A stretch of 45,889 nucleotides of DNA from JBBKWG01 sp037968835. Its GTDB lineage: Bacteria; Pseudomonadota; Alphaproteobacteria; Rhodobacterales; Rhodobacteraceae. The translations under genes were made by a program, and so were the position numbers. This document shows, piece by piece, positions 14,731 through 23,815 of this stretch. Each line of letters begins with the position of its first letter. Within the stretch, counting starts at the first letter, position 1. The stretch spans positions 1 through 45,889 of the forward strand of contig JBBKWG010000117.1 in NCBI GenBank assembly GCA_037968835.1, in the 5' to 3' direction. The notes under the pieces were generated by a model. It was not told the DNA's origin and did not search any database. It saw only the letters and a program-made list of their open reading frames with translations.

Positions 14731-17490
14731 ATGAGCGACGACAAACAGTTTCAAGCGGCGGCGGTCGAGAACGCGGCGGCTGGTAAAGGTGGGCTGAGTC
14801 AGGCTGAACTGGACGAACTGGTTGCGTCGTCGGACACTGGCGGTCGATCCCCGTCTGCTCCGATCAGTAAATTCATCGTGGCTGTCGCTCTTATCTGGTC
14901 AATATTCCAGCTTTGGATTGCATCACCGTTTCCCTTTATGATCGGTCTCGGCGTCTTCAACGACACCGAAGCGCGCTCAATCCATCTGGCATTTGCTCTG
15001 CTTCTTGCCTTTCTGGCATATCCTGCTTCGCGAACCATCCCGCAATTGGTTCTTGCACTGCTCGTCCCAGTCACTTTGACGTTCCTATTCATGTACGGTT
15101 CCAAAGTGGGCGTTCCGATTTGGTGGATCCCGATAGTCGGTCTCGCGATGATCGCCGCGATTCTGCTCGGATCGCCGAAGGATAGAATTCCGTCGTGGGA
15201 ATGGGCGATGGCGATATTCGGCGCTGCCACTTCGCTCTACCTCTATTTCGCTTACGACAGCATCGCGCAACGCGTCGGCGCCCCGATCCTTCAGGACTAT
15301 GTTGTCGCAGTGATCGGCCTGATGCTGCTGCTGGAAGCCACGCGACGCGCACTGGGTCCGGCCCTGATGATCGTCGCGACGGTGTTTCTTATCTATACCT
15401 TCCTTGGGCCGCTGATGCCTTCGATCATTGCGCACAAGGGCAACAACCTGTCCGAGGTCGTGAACCACCAGTGGATAACTACTGAGGGTGTTTTTGGCAT
15501 CGCGCTTGGGGTCTCGACGTCGTTCGTCTTCCTGTTCGTGTTGTTCGGATCGCTGCTGGATAAAGCCGGTGCAGGCAACTATTTCATCCAGGTCGCCTTT
15601 AGCCTGATGGGTCATATGCGGGGTGGACCAGCCAAAGCTGCTGTCGTTTCCTCGGCCATGACCGGTCTGATTTCCGGCTCCTCAATCGCTAATGTCGTGA
15701 CTACGGGAACGTTTACGATTCCGCTCATGAAACGCGTTGGGTTCTCGGCTGAAAAAGCCGGTGCAGTCGAAGTTGCGAGTTCGGTCAACGGTCAGATAAT
15801 GCCGCCGGTCATGGGCGCTGCGGCGTTCCTGATGGTCGAATATGTCGGCATTCCCTATTTTGATGTGGTCAAGCATGCGTTTGTGCCTGCAGTCATTTCT
15901 TACATCGCTCTGGTTTATATCGTTCATCTGGAAGCGATGAAGGCCGGGATGGAGGGTCTTCCGCGCGCATACGTGCCCAAACCGTGGGTTGCTTGGTTGA
16001 TCAGCCTTGCCTTCACGATCGCCGCGATTTGTGCGATCAGCTTTGCGGTCTACTACGGCATGGGCTGGATTCGACCTGTGTTCGGCGAATCGGCGAGTTA
16101 CATCGTGTTTGCGTTCCTCGTGGCTGTCTATGTCGGCCTACTTTACGTGGGCTCTCGCGAAGAGCCGCTGAAGATGGAGGATCCGAATGCGCCAGTGACA
16201 AAACTTCCGCTACCTGGTCCGACGATCCGGTCGGGACTGCATTTCCTTTTGCCCGTCGTTGTATTGGTCTGGGCGCTTATGGTGGACCGACTGAGCCCGG
16301 GATTGTCGGCGTTCTGGGCTGCTTCCTTCATGATCTTCATCCTGCTGACGCAACGGCCATTGATGGCGATGCTGCGTGGCGCGGGTGATCTCGGCGTTGC
16401 TGCTCGCGAGGGCTTCACGGACCTTCTGGAGGGTCTGGAAGCCGGTGCCCGCAACATGATCGGAATTGGCATCGCGACAGCGACGGCAGGCATCATTGTC
16501 GGTTCGGTCAGTCAGACTGGCGTCGGGTCGGCGCTCGCGGATGTAGTGGAAGTCTTGTCTGGCGGAAATATCATGGCAATTCTCGTCCTGACGGCGATCC
16601 TGTCCCTGATCCTGGGAATGGGCCTTCCGACGACGGCAAACTACATTGTCGTGTCCGCACTTCTTGCACCGGTCATCGTAACACTCGGCCAGCAAAATGG
16701 TCTGATAGTTCCGCTGATCGCTGTTCACCTTTTCGTCTTCTATTTTGGGATCATGGCGGATGTGACCCCGCCTGTCGGCCTTGCATCCTTTGCGGCGGCC
16801 GCAGTTTCCGGCGGCGATCCCATCAAGACCGGTGTCGTGGCGTTTTTCTATAGTCTGCGAACCGCTGCGTTGCCCTTCCTTTTCATCTTCAACACGGATT
16901 TGCTTTTGATAAATGTTGGCTGGGGTCAGGGGATATTCGTTTTCATCACCGCAACAATCGCCATGCTTTTGTTCGCGGCGGCCACACAGGGTTGGTTCCT
17001 GACAAAAAGTCGGTTCTACGAGACCATCGCCTTGTTGCTCATCGCGTTCACCTTTTTCCGTCCGGGCTTCTGGATGGACATGGTAGCACCGCCGTTTGAA
17101 AACCTCGCGCCCGCACAGATCGAAGAGGCTGCGATGGGGACTGAGATTGGCGAAAATTTGAGACTGCAGGTCAGTGGACTGAATGCTGTCGGGGACCCGG
17201 TGACCTTTACTGCGCTGCTGCCGGTGGGCGAAGGCGAAACCGGGGCTGATCGCTTGTTTGCCTCGGGTCTGGAATACGCCATCAACGGTGACGAAGTTGT
17301 AATCGACAATGTCGCGTTCGGTAGTGCGGCGGCGGAAGCCGGATTTGATTGGGACCAGCGTGTGGAACGCGTACTTAAACCGGTCGATCAACCGACCAAA
17401 TACCTGATGTTCCTTCCAGCCATGTTGCTTCTTGCGTTAGTGGTCTTCCTCCAACGTGGCCGCGCCAGGCTCAATGCCCTCCCGGCCTGA
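14731..17490 (+). CDS. TRAP transporter fused permease (4TM + 12TM)
   Basis: A 919-residue inner-membrane protein joining the small DctQ-like and large DctM-like TRAP subunits, as in the TAXI subgroup; transport is Na+- or H+-driven. After a polar N-terminal tail of about 45 residues come many hydrophobic helices. Conserved large-subunit segments include GLISGSSIANVVTTGTF (about residue 310), SSVNGQIMPPVMGAAAFLMV and the second-half GMGLPTTANYIVVSALLAP. The last 150 residues hold a soluble DUF3394-like part and a final membrane helix (YLMFLPAMLLLALVVFL). It follows the binding-protein gene by 122 bases and precedes the amidase gene by 56. Confidence 0.94.
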   Translation: MSDDKQFQAAAVENAAAGKGGLSQAELDELVASSDTGGRSPSAPISKFIVAVALIWSIFQLWIASPFPFMIGLGVFNDTEARSIHLAFALLLAFLAYPASRTIPQLVLALLVPVTLTFLFMYGSKVGVPIWWIPIVGLAMIAAILLGSPKDRIPSWEWAMAIFGAATSLYLYFAYDSIAQRVGAPILQDYVVAVIGLMLLLEATRRALGPALMIVATVFLIYTFLGPLMPSIIAHKGNNLSEVVNHQWITTEGVFGIALGVSTSFVFLFVLFGSLLDKAGAGNYFIQVAFSLMGHMRGGPAKAAVVSSAMTGLISGSSIANVVTTGTFTIPLMKRVGFSAEKAGAVEVASSVNGQIMPPVMGAAAFLMVEYVGIPYFDVVKHAFVPAVISYIALVYIVHLEAMKAGMEGLPRAYVPKPWVAWLISLAFTIAAICAISFAVYYGMGWIRPVFGESASYIVFAFLVAVYVGLLYVGSREEPLKMEDPNAPVTKLPLPGPTIRSGLHFLLPVVVLVWALMVDRLSPGLSAFWAASFMIFILLTQRPLMAMLRGAGDLGVAAREGFTDLLEGLEAGARNMIGIGIATATAGIIVGSVSQTGVGSALADVVEVLSGGNIMAILVLTAILSLILGMGLPTTANYIVVSALLAPVIVTLGQQNGLIVPLIAVHLFVFYFGIMADVTPPVGLASFAAAAVSGGDPIKTGVVAFFYSLRTAALPFLFIFNTDLLLINVGWGQGIFVFITATIAMLLFAAATQGWFLTKSRFYETIALLLIAFTFFRPGFWMDMVAPPFENLAPAQIEEAAMGTEIGENLRLQVSGLNAVGDPVTFTALLPVGEGETGADRLFASGLEYAINGDEVVIDNVAFGSAAAEAGFDWDQRVERVLKPVDQPTKYLMFLPAMLLLALVVFLQRGRARLNALPA

Positions 17491-17546
17491 TCCAACCCGT
17501 ACCCAAGAAGAACAAGAACAATAAAGTCTTTGGAGACACATAAAGT

Positions 17547-18515
17547 ATGACACCTTTTGCGATTGCCGGCGTGCAGATGCATGTTGGCGCTTTGACTTCC
17601 AACGTCGAAGGCATGCGCCACAGACTGGAAGTTCTGATGGCACATTTCCCTTGGACTCAGATGGTTCTGTTCAGCGAACTGGCGCCCTACGGGCCGCTTG
17701 ATCGCTTTGCGCAGCCTTTTCCCAACGATGCGCTGACGCAGTTTCAGGATGACGCCCGCCGCTTGGGCATCTGGCTTATTCCAGGATCCATGTTCGAAAA
17801 GCTGCCGGACGGGCGGATCTTGAATACTTCGGTCGTCATCAATCCGCAGGGTGAAATAGTCAAAAAATACTCCAAGATGTTCCCGTTCAGACCTTATGAA
17901 CAGGGCATATCTGCGGGAACCGAGTTTTGTATTTTCGACGTTCCCGACGTCGGTAGGTTCGGACTGTCGATCTGTTATGACATCTGGTTTCCCGAGACGA
18001 CGCGGCAACTGACGAGCCAGGGTGTCGAGGTTCTTCTCGTTCCGGTTTTGACGGGCACCACGGACCGCGATGCAGAGATCTCGATCGCGCGTGCGACGGC
18101 CGCTCAGTTCCAATGCTACGTATTCAGTGTGAACGGACTTGGCGCCGGTGGCACCGGAAGATCGCTTGTCGTCGATCCCGCCTCGACGGTTCTGCACCAG
18201 TCGGCCGGGCAAGAAGACATGTTCCCGATCGAGATCGATCTGGACATGGTTCGCCGCCAGCGCGAGACGGGGATGAAAGGTCTCGGACAAGTTCTGAAAA
18301 GTTTCCGCGACCGGGAAGTGGATTTTTCCGTTTACGACAGGACGAGTGGAGTGGATTCCTTTTTGCATACACTTGGTCCGCTTGAAGTGCCCCAGAAAGG
18401 TTCAAAGGCAGGTGTCCGCACCGCCGACCCGCGAACCGCTCTTAGCGACGACAGTTCTGCCAGTGGCGGAGAAGGCATTTTTCACATGTTCAAGGGTGGT
18501 TCCGGTCCAAGCTGA
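17547..18515 (+). CDS. Nitrilase-superfamily carbon-nitrogen hydrolase
   Basis: A 322-residue cytoplasmic amidase of the nitrilase fold, which breaks C-N bonds in amides, carbamoyl compounds or nitriles. The catalytic triad can be placed: Glu44 (LFSELAPYG), Lys110 (IVKKYSKMFPF) and the nucleophile Cys143 (GLSICYDIWFPE). The core is about 270 residues long; the final 40 (SKAGVRTADPRTALSDD onward) form a low-complexity tail. The superfamily includes N-carbamoylputrescine amidase and omega-amidase, either of which would suit an adjacent amino-acid decarboxylase, but the exact substrate cannot be told. It lies 33 bases ahead of the decarboxylase gene. Confidence 0.88.
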   Translation: MTPFAIAGVQMHVGALTSNVEGMRHRLEVLMAHFPWTQMVLFSELAPYGPLDRFAQPFPNDALTQFQDDARRLGIWLIPGSMFEKLPDGRILNTSVVINPQGEIVKKYSKMFPFRPYEQGISAGTEFCIFDVPDVGRFGLSICYDIWFPETTRQLTSQGVEVLLVPVLTGTTDRDAEISIARATAAQFQCYVFSVNGLGAGGTGRSLVVDPASTVLHQSAGQEDMFPIEIDLDMVRRQRETGMKGLGQVLKSFRDREVDFSVYDRTSGVDSFLHTLGPLEVPQKGSKAGVRTADPRTALSDDSSASGGEGIFHMFKGGSGPS

Positions 18516-18548
18516 TAGCTCGGCGGAAGTCCAAGGGAGATTTCGATA

Positions 18549-21287
18549 GTGACAGAAGACTCAGGCGTCAAAGTAACCTCAATCGCTGACTACTTCAGCG
18601 CAACGCAACTGCGTTCCGACAGATGGAGTTCGTTGCGAGAAACTGCCGAGGCGCTTGGGCTGCAAAAGGCGACCGGCGCTCGGGAGGCCGCACTTATCAA
18701 GACTGCCGAAGAGTTGTTCGACACACTTGAACCGATCGAGAAATACTGGGCCTTTCCCGGTGCCTCAGCCTTTGAACACATGAGACGCATGCTCGAAACG
18801 CGGAACATCGAGGATCTGGATGTCTCGATCCGGCGTGCCGCGCGAGCGCTTGCCACCGGGGCCTATCGTCGCCGCTCGATAAGTCTTCGCGGTGCAGATG
18901 GGGAAATTGAAGATTTCGAAGACGATATTTCGATTTCACCCGACGAGCGTTCATTGGGGCGGCCATATTTTGAAGTGCTGATCGTCGATAACGTCAACGA
19001 GTCACAAGCACGATGGCTTCGCTCCAGCCTGCAAAAGCTGAGGCGCCCCGAAGATCCATTTATCTATGAGACTGTGGTGGTGCCTAGCCTGGAAGACGCG
19101 TTAATCGCATCGCTCTTCAATCACAACGTTCAGTCGGTTGTGGTTCGACCCGGCCTTACTCTTCGCTCAACTACGGATGTGCCCATGCTCGGGCGCTATC
19201 TGGAGAATATTGCTACCGGCACGGTCGATGACTTGACGCCAGGTGAATACGGCCCTGAAACGTGCCGTCTGCTGGCCAAAGTGCGCCCGGAACTTGATTC
19301 CTATCTGGTCACCTCGCGCTCAGCAGAAGAAATCGCCGGTATGAAACTGGGGTCTTGCCGCAGGGTTTTCTACAATCAAGAGGACTTTCTGGAGCTTCAC
19401 CTGAATATTCTTCGTGGAGTTAATCGGCGCTACAAGACGCCCTTCTTCACAGCTCTGAAAGAATACTCGAAGCAACCGACCGGTGTCTTTCACGCGATGC
19501 CGATCAGTCGCGGCAAATCTATCAGCCGCTCGCACTGGATTCAGGATATGGGCGCCTTTTATGGGCCGAATATCTTCCTGGCCGAAACATCCGCGACTTC
19601 AGGTGGCCTGGACAGCTTGCTGGAGCCCAGGGGGCCCATCAAAGAAAGTCAGGAGCTTGCAGCACGCGCGTTCGGGTCCAAGCAGACGTTCTTTGCGACC
19701 AACGGCACATCGACTTGCAACAAGATTGTTGTTCAGGCGCTCATTCGACCGGGCGACATCGTTCTGGTCGACCGCGATTGTCACAAGTCTCACCACTACG
19801 GGATGGTTCTTGCGGGTGCCAACGTCGTCTACATGGATAGCTACCCGCTGCACGAGTATTCGATGTACGGCGCGGTGCCGACACGCGAAATCAAACACAA
19901 ACTGCTGGAGTTGAAGAAGGCGGGGAAGCTCGACAAGGTTCGCATGGTACTTCTGACCAACTGCACCTTCGACGGATTGGTCTACAACGTCGAACGGGTC
20001 ATGGAAGAGTGTCTGGCGATCAAGAAGGACTTGATATTCCTCTGGGACGAAGCGTGGTTCGCGTTTGCCCGGTTCAGCCCGTTTTACCGCCAACGGACAG
20101 CAATGGAGACGGCGACCAACCTGCGGGAGCGGTTCCGCACAGACGCGCACAAGGCCGCATATGAAGAACAGCAGAGTAAGCTGAAGGATGCGGACGACGA
20201 AATGCTGTTGAAGACCCGGCTTATTCCGCCGCCGGATTCTCGTGTACGTGCTTACGCTACCCAATCCACGCACAAAACGCTTACGTCGCTTAGACAGGGG
20301 TCGATGATACACGTGAATGATCAGGACTTCAAAGGCGAGGTCGAGCAGGCGTTTCACGAAGCCTACATGACGCACACATCGACGTCGCCGAACTATCAGA
20401 TCATCGCATCACTGGATGTCGGTCGGCGTCAGGTCGAGCTTGAAGGCTTCGAATTCGTACAGCACCAGATCGAAAGTGCGATGGCAATCCGGCGCGCAGT
20501 GATGACCCACCCGATGCTCAACAAGTACTTCAAGGTGCTCACGCCTGCGGACATGATCCCGAAAGAAAGTCGCGAAAGCGGTATCGACTCTTACTACAAC
20601 AGGGCCGGCGGTTGGTCAGACGTGTGGGATGTCTGGACGCGCGACGAGTTCGTTCTGGATCCGACCCGCGTGACACTTACCGTTGGCGGAACTGGTTGGG
20701 ATGGCGATACTTTCAAGACCAAGATCCTGATGGATAAGTACGGGATCCAGATCAACAAAACCTCGCGGAATACCGTTCTGTTCATGACAAATATCGGCAC
20801 GACGCGGTCGTCGGTAGCATACCTGATCGAAGTCTTGGTCGAGATCGCGCACGAATTGGACGACCTCCTCGACGACGCTTCAAAGATGGAGAGGCGTTCC
20901 TTCGAGAATCGCGTGGCAGCATTGGTCGAACACGTGCCGCCGCTTCCCGATTTCAGTCGTTTCCACGATTCCTTCCGGAGTGGCAAGGAGACGCCCGAGG
21001 GAGATATTCGAAGCGCATTTTTCCTCGCCTACGACGAAGACAATTGCGACTATCATAATCTTGACGATGTGTTGATGGAGCGCCTTGCGAAAGGTGAAGA
21101 ACTGGTGTCGGCCTCGTTCATAATCCCCTACCCGCCAGGTTTCCCCATTCTCGTCCCTGGCCAGGTAATCAGCCCGGAAATACTAGCTTTCATGCGTGCG
21201 CTTGATGTCAGCGAGATCCACGGCTATCGCCCGGACCTTGGTCTGCGCGTATTCACGAAAGACGCCCTGAAAAATCAAAAAAAGTGA
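18549..21287 (+). CDS. Orn/Lys/Arg decarboxylase-like PLP enzyme, long form
   Basis: A 912-residue fold-type I PLP enzyme related to bacterial ornithine, lysine and arginine decarboxylases, but about 150-200 residues longer than those. Residues 1-250 include a receiver-like wing domain (EVLIVDNVNESQARWLRSSL near 142). The PLP domain shows FFATNGTSTCNK (381-392), DRDCHKSHH (408-416), LWDEAWFAFARFSPF (498-512) and the Schiff-base lysine 576 in TQSTHKTLTSLRQGSM. The C-terminus (about 760-912) resembles the OKR_DC_C domain, with PYPPGFPILVPGQ. Start is a GTG at 18549 with GGGAG upstream. Decarboxylation of a basic or acidic amino acid is likely; substrate unknown. Confidence 0.87.
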   Translation: MTEDSGVKVTSIADYFSATQLRSDRWSSLRETAEALGLQKATGAREAALIKTAEELFDTLEPIEKYWAFPGASAFEHMRRMLETRNIEDLDVSIRRAARALATGAYRRRSISLRGADGEIEDFEDDISISPDERSLGRPYFEVLIVDNVNESQARWLRSSLQKLRRPEDPFIYETVVVPSLEDALIASLFNHNVQSVVVRPGLTLRSTTDVPMLGRYLENIATGTVDDLTPGEYGPETCRLLAKVRPELDSYLVTSRSAEEIAGMKLGSCRRVFYNQEDFLELHLNILRGVNRRYKTPFFTALKEYSKQPTGVFHAMPISRGKSISRSHWIQDMGAFYGPNIFLAETSATSGGLDSLLEPRGPIKESQELAARAFGSKQTFFATNGTSTCNKIVVQALIRPGDIVLVDRDCHKSHHYGMVLAGANVVYMDSYPLHEYSMYGAVPTREIKHKLLELKKAGKLDKVRMVLLTNCTFDGLVYNVERVMEECLAIKKDLIFLWDEAWFAFARFSPFYRQRTAMETATNLRERFRTDAHKAAYEEQQSKLKDADDEMLLKTRLIPPPDSRVRAYATQSTHKTLTSLRQGSMIHVNDQDFKGEVEQAFHEAYMTHTSTSPNYQIIASLDVGRRQVELEGFEFVQHQIESAMAIRRAVMTHPMLNKYFKVLTPADMIPKESRESGIDSYYNRAGGWSDVWDVWTRDEFVLDPTRVTLTVGGTGWDGDTFKTKILMDKYGIQINKTSRNTVLFMTNIGTTRSSVAYLIEVLVEIAHELDDLLDDASKMERRSFENRVAALVEHVPPLPDFSRFHDSFRSGKETPEGDIRSAFFLAYDEDNCDYHNLDDVLMERLAKGEELVSASFIIPYPPGFPILVPGQVISPEILAFMRALDVSEIHGYRPDLGLRVFTKDALKNQKK

Positions 21288-21305
21288 CGCAACAGAGGAA
21301 TTCAG

Positions 21306-22757
21306 ATGCCTAAGAAGACACTCGGAAACATCTCGGAAATTCGTCGGTACTTTCACACCAACAAGGATCCAATTTATTTTGTGTCCGCCACGAACTTCAA
21401 CCTTCTCGGTCTCGACGAGTGGACTAAAAACTTCAAGTATATCTGTTACATGGATTGCTTTGATGGCCGTCATCCAAACGTGCTGGTCCCGTCGGAACTG
21501 CCGCATGACGAGTTCCAGTCTATCGAAGACATCAACAATTACCTTTTGCAGCACAAGGAAGTCGTCGACTACGTAAAGGCGCGAGGCGGCAAGCCGAAGT
21601 TCGTTTTTCTGATGTTCGATGAGAAGACCGAAAAGCTTGTGAAAGAGCTTGGCGGCGAAGTCTGGTTCCCGAAAGCCAAGCTGCGCACGAACATGGACAA
21701 CAAGATTGAAACCGTGCGGATTGGAAACAAGGCTGGCGTACCGTCAGTACCCAATGCGCTTTCCGCGGTCGAAAGTTACGATCATCTGAAAGAAATCACG
21801 AAGAAGGCCGGGATCGGGAACGATCTGGTGCTACAGTCCGCTTTCGGCGACAGCGGTCACACAACATTCTTCATTAAATCAGAAGCGGATTTCCGTAAGC
21901 ACGAGCATGAAATCGTCGGTGAAGGCGAAATCAAGATCATGAAGCGGATCGATTGCCGCGGCTCGGCGATCGAGGCCTGCGCGACGTCTCAAGGCACAAT
22001 AGTCGGCCCGCTGATGACCGAACTGGTGGGTTTCAAAGAGTTGACGCCGTATCGCGGTGGATGGTGCGGCAATGAGATATTCTCGACAGCGTTTCCGCCC
22101 AAGACTCGTCAGAAAGCGCGTGAACTGACTTTCAAATTCGGTGAGCAGCTAAGGAAAGAAGGCTATCGCGGCTATTTCGAGCTCGATTTCCTGATCGACA
22201 AGAAGAATGGCGAAATCTGGCTGGGCGAATTGAATCCGCGGATTACCGGCGCAAGTTCGATGACCAACCACGCGGCGTTTGCCCATGCCGACGCGCCACT
22301 GTTCCTGTTCCACCTTCTAGAGTTCTCCAAGAAGCCATTCAATTTGGATGTCGAGGCGCTGAACTCGCGTTGGGCAGATCCGGACATGATCGACAGTTGG
22401 TCACAGATGGTGATCAAGCACACAGATGACAGCGTGGATATCATCACCGATGCGCCGGAATCCGGTATCTATAAGATGTTACCCGACGGCCGCGTAGTAT
22501 TCGACCGTTTTGACTATCACCGTCGCGCTGTCGAGTCTGAAGATGAAGCGTTCTTCCTTCGCATTCTTCGGCCCGGCGACTATCGCTACGAAGGCGCCGA
22601 CCTTGGCATTTTGGTAACGCGCGGTCGCTCAATGACGCAGGGCTTCCAGCTGACTGCGAAGTCCAAGCAATGGATCGACGGGATCAAGAATTCGTTCTCG
22701 GCCCGGCCCTTGCCATCGGCTCAGGCCTTGCAGGAGCCTGCATTCAAGATCATGTAG
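21306..22757 (+). CDS. ATP-grasp ligase (biotin carboxylase-like), substrate unknown
   Basis: A 483-residue protein of the ATP-grasp superfamily, whose members join a carboxylate to an amine or thiol through an acyl-phosphate. The central ATP-grasp part has a glycine-rich loop (LQSAFGDSGHTTFFI, residues 176-190), the RGYFELDFLIDKKNGEIW strand-turn near 288-305 and the metal-binding ELNPRITGASS at 308-318. There is no biotin-carrier or carboxyltransferase partner nearby, so 'biotin carboxylase' by homology would be misleading; a peptide- or amide-bond ligase is more likely. GAGGA lies 7 bases before the ATG. It sits between the decarboxylase (18-base gap) and the C45 hydrolase (5-base gap), so all three are surely co-expressed. 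Confidence 0.8.
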   Translation: MPKKTLGNISEIRRYFHTNKDPIYFVSATNFNLLGLDEWTKNFKYICYMDCFDGRHPNVLVPSELPHDEFQSIEDINNYLLQHKEVVDYVKARGGKPKFVFLMFDEKTEKLVKELGGEVWFPKAKLRTNMDNKIETVRIGNKAGVPSVPNALSAVESYDHLKEITKKAGIGNDLVLQSAFGDSGHTTFFIKSEADFRKHEHEIVGEGEIKIMKRIDCRGSAIEACATSQGTIVGPLMTELVGFKELTPYRGGWCGNEIFSTAFPPKTRQKARELTFKFGEQLRKEGYRGYFELDFLIDKKNGEIWLGELNPRITGASSMTNHAAFAHADAPLFLFHLLEFSKKPFNLDVEALNSRWADPDMIDSWSQMVIKHTDDSVDIITDAPESGIYKMLPDGRVVFDRFDYHRRAVESEDEAFFLRILRPGDYRYEGADLGILVTRGRSMTQGFQLTAKSKQWIDGIKNSFSARPLPSAQALQEPAFKIM

Positions 22758-22762
22758 TCTGA

Positions 22763-23755
22763 ATGAGTCTAACTTTTCGTGCCGTCTCAGAAGATCAGCC
22801 CGGGCCGAAATGGTCCGGGCTATTTGATGAATACTGGCCTGCTTACGCAGCTTGGTGGAGTCGCGAAGGATTATCCGGGCGACCAACGTATCTTGAATGT
22901 CGTCGTGCCATTCGCACGCACATGCCAGCGATCGCAGACCTTTATGATCGTCTTTGCCAGCTTGCAGGTGGTGGCGATCTTCAGTCGCGATTTCTGAGCT
23001 TCTACACCCCGCCACGTTATCTGGCGGGCTGCAGTCAGGCTGTCTGGCCGGGTGACGAACCGCTGATGGTTCGCAATTACGATTATAGCCCCGACGCTTT
23101 TGATGCTGTCGTATTGAAGACCAAGTGGAACGGCAGGGGTGTGATTGGCACCAGTGACGGTCTGGTCGGTCTGGTGGACGGTATCAACGACGCGGGGCTT
23201 GCACTTTCACTTACGTTTGGAGGTAGGCGCGAAGTTGGTGAGGGGTTCGGTGTCCCGCTTATCTTGCGCTACGTTCTTCAAACCTGCACCACAACGCAAG
23301 AGGCGGGCGAGGTGCTGAAACGCGTTCCCTGTCACATGAGCTACAACGTGACCGCGATCGACGCCGAGCGCAGCTTTCTGACCGCGTATCTTGCGCCGGA
23401 TCGTCCGGCGGTGCTCAGTCATGCCGCCGTAGCCACCAACCATCAGGAACGCGTCGAGTGGTCCAGTCACGCGCGCTTCACCGCAACGGTGGAGCGAGAA
23501 CGGTTCCTGCTTCAGCGACTGACGCTTCATCCTGAAACTCAGGAAAAGTTTATCCGCGCATTTCTGCGACCGCCGCTTTATTCGACCGCGTTCACATCTG
23601 GTTTCGGCACGCTTTATACCGCCGCCTACAGACCACTCGAAAGAAGTATCGAGATTAACTGGCCCGGAAAAACCTGGAAGAAATCCTTCGCGCAATTTCC
23701 CGAGGATACGATAACGGTTCTGCTGCCGGAACCTAGATCACAGGGCGTGATCTAG
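22763..23755 (+). CDS. C45-family Ntn-hydrolase (acyltransferase/amidase, isopenicillin-acyltransferase-like)
   Basis: A 330-residue member of peptidase family C45, autoproteolytic Ntn-hydrolases that hydrolyse or transfer acyl groups on amide bonds. The expected self-cleavage site is Gly89-Cys90 in RYLAGCSQAVW, which would free Cys90 as the N-terminal nucleophile and leave an 89-residue alpha chain and a beta chain of about 241. The family's RNYDYSPD motif follows at 104-111, and GLVDGINDAGLALSL is the typical next strand. No signal peptide is seen. It is the last gene of the operon; the SulP gene is convergent 60 bases beyond. Whether it breaks or makes the bond formed by the ATP-grasp enzyme is open. 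Confidence 0.83.
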   Translation: MSLTFRAVSEDQPGPKWSGLFDEYWPAYAAWWSREGLSGRPTYLECRRAIRTHMPAIADLYDRLCQLAGGGDLQSRFLSFYTPPRYLAGCSQAVWPGDEPLMVRNYDYSPDAFDAVVLKTKWNGRGVIGTSDGLVGLVDGINDAGLALSLTFGGRREVGEGFGVPLILRYVLQTCTTTQEAGEVLKRVPCHMSYNVTAIDAERSFLTAYLAPDRPAVLSHAAVATNHQERVEWSSHARFTATVERERFLLQRLTLHPETQEKFIRAFLRPPLYSTAFTSGFGTLYTAAYRPLERSIEINWPGKTWKKSFAQFPEDTITVLLPEPRSQGVI

Positions 23756-23815
23756 ACTTTTTCGACGCCGTCCAACGACGGACCCGACTTCCGGCAACTC
23801 GTAACGTCCTTCAAT

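Noticed and set aside
16210..17391. Long open frame of 393 codons on the minus strand
   Set aside because: It lies wholly antisense to the TRAP permease, has highly charged His/Arg/Gln-rich sequence with no domain, and comes from the codon bias of the real gene.
21306..22757. Biotin carboxylase of an acyl-CoA carboxylase
   Set aside because: No carboxyltransferase or biotin carrier is nearby, and the gene is embedded with amide-chemistry enzymes; the ATP-grasp fold alone does not support that function.
23768..23781. CCGTC-CAAC-GACGG hairpin between the C45 and SulP genes as a terminator
   Set aside because: The stem has only 5 bp and no T-run follows on either strand.
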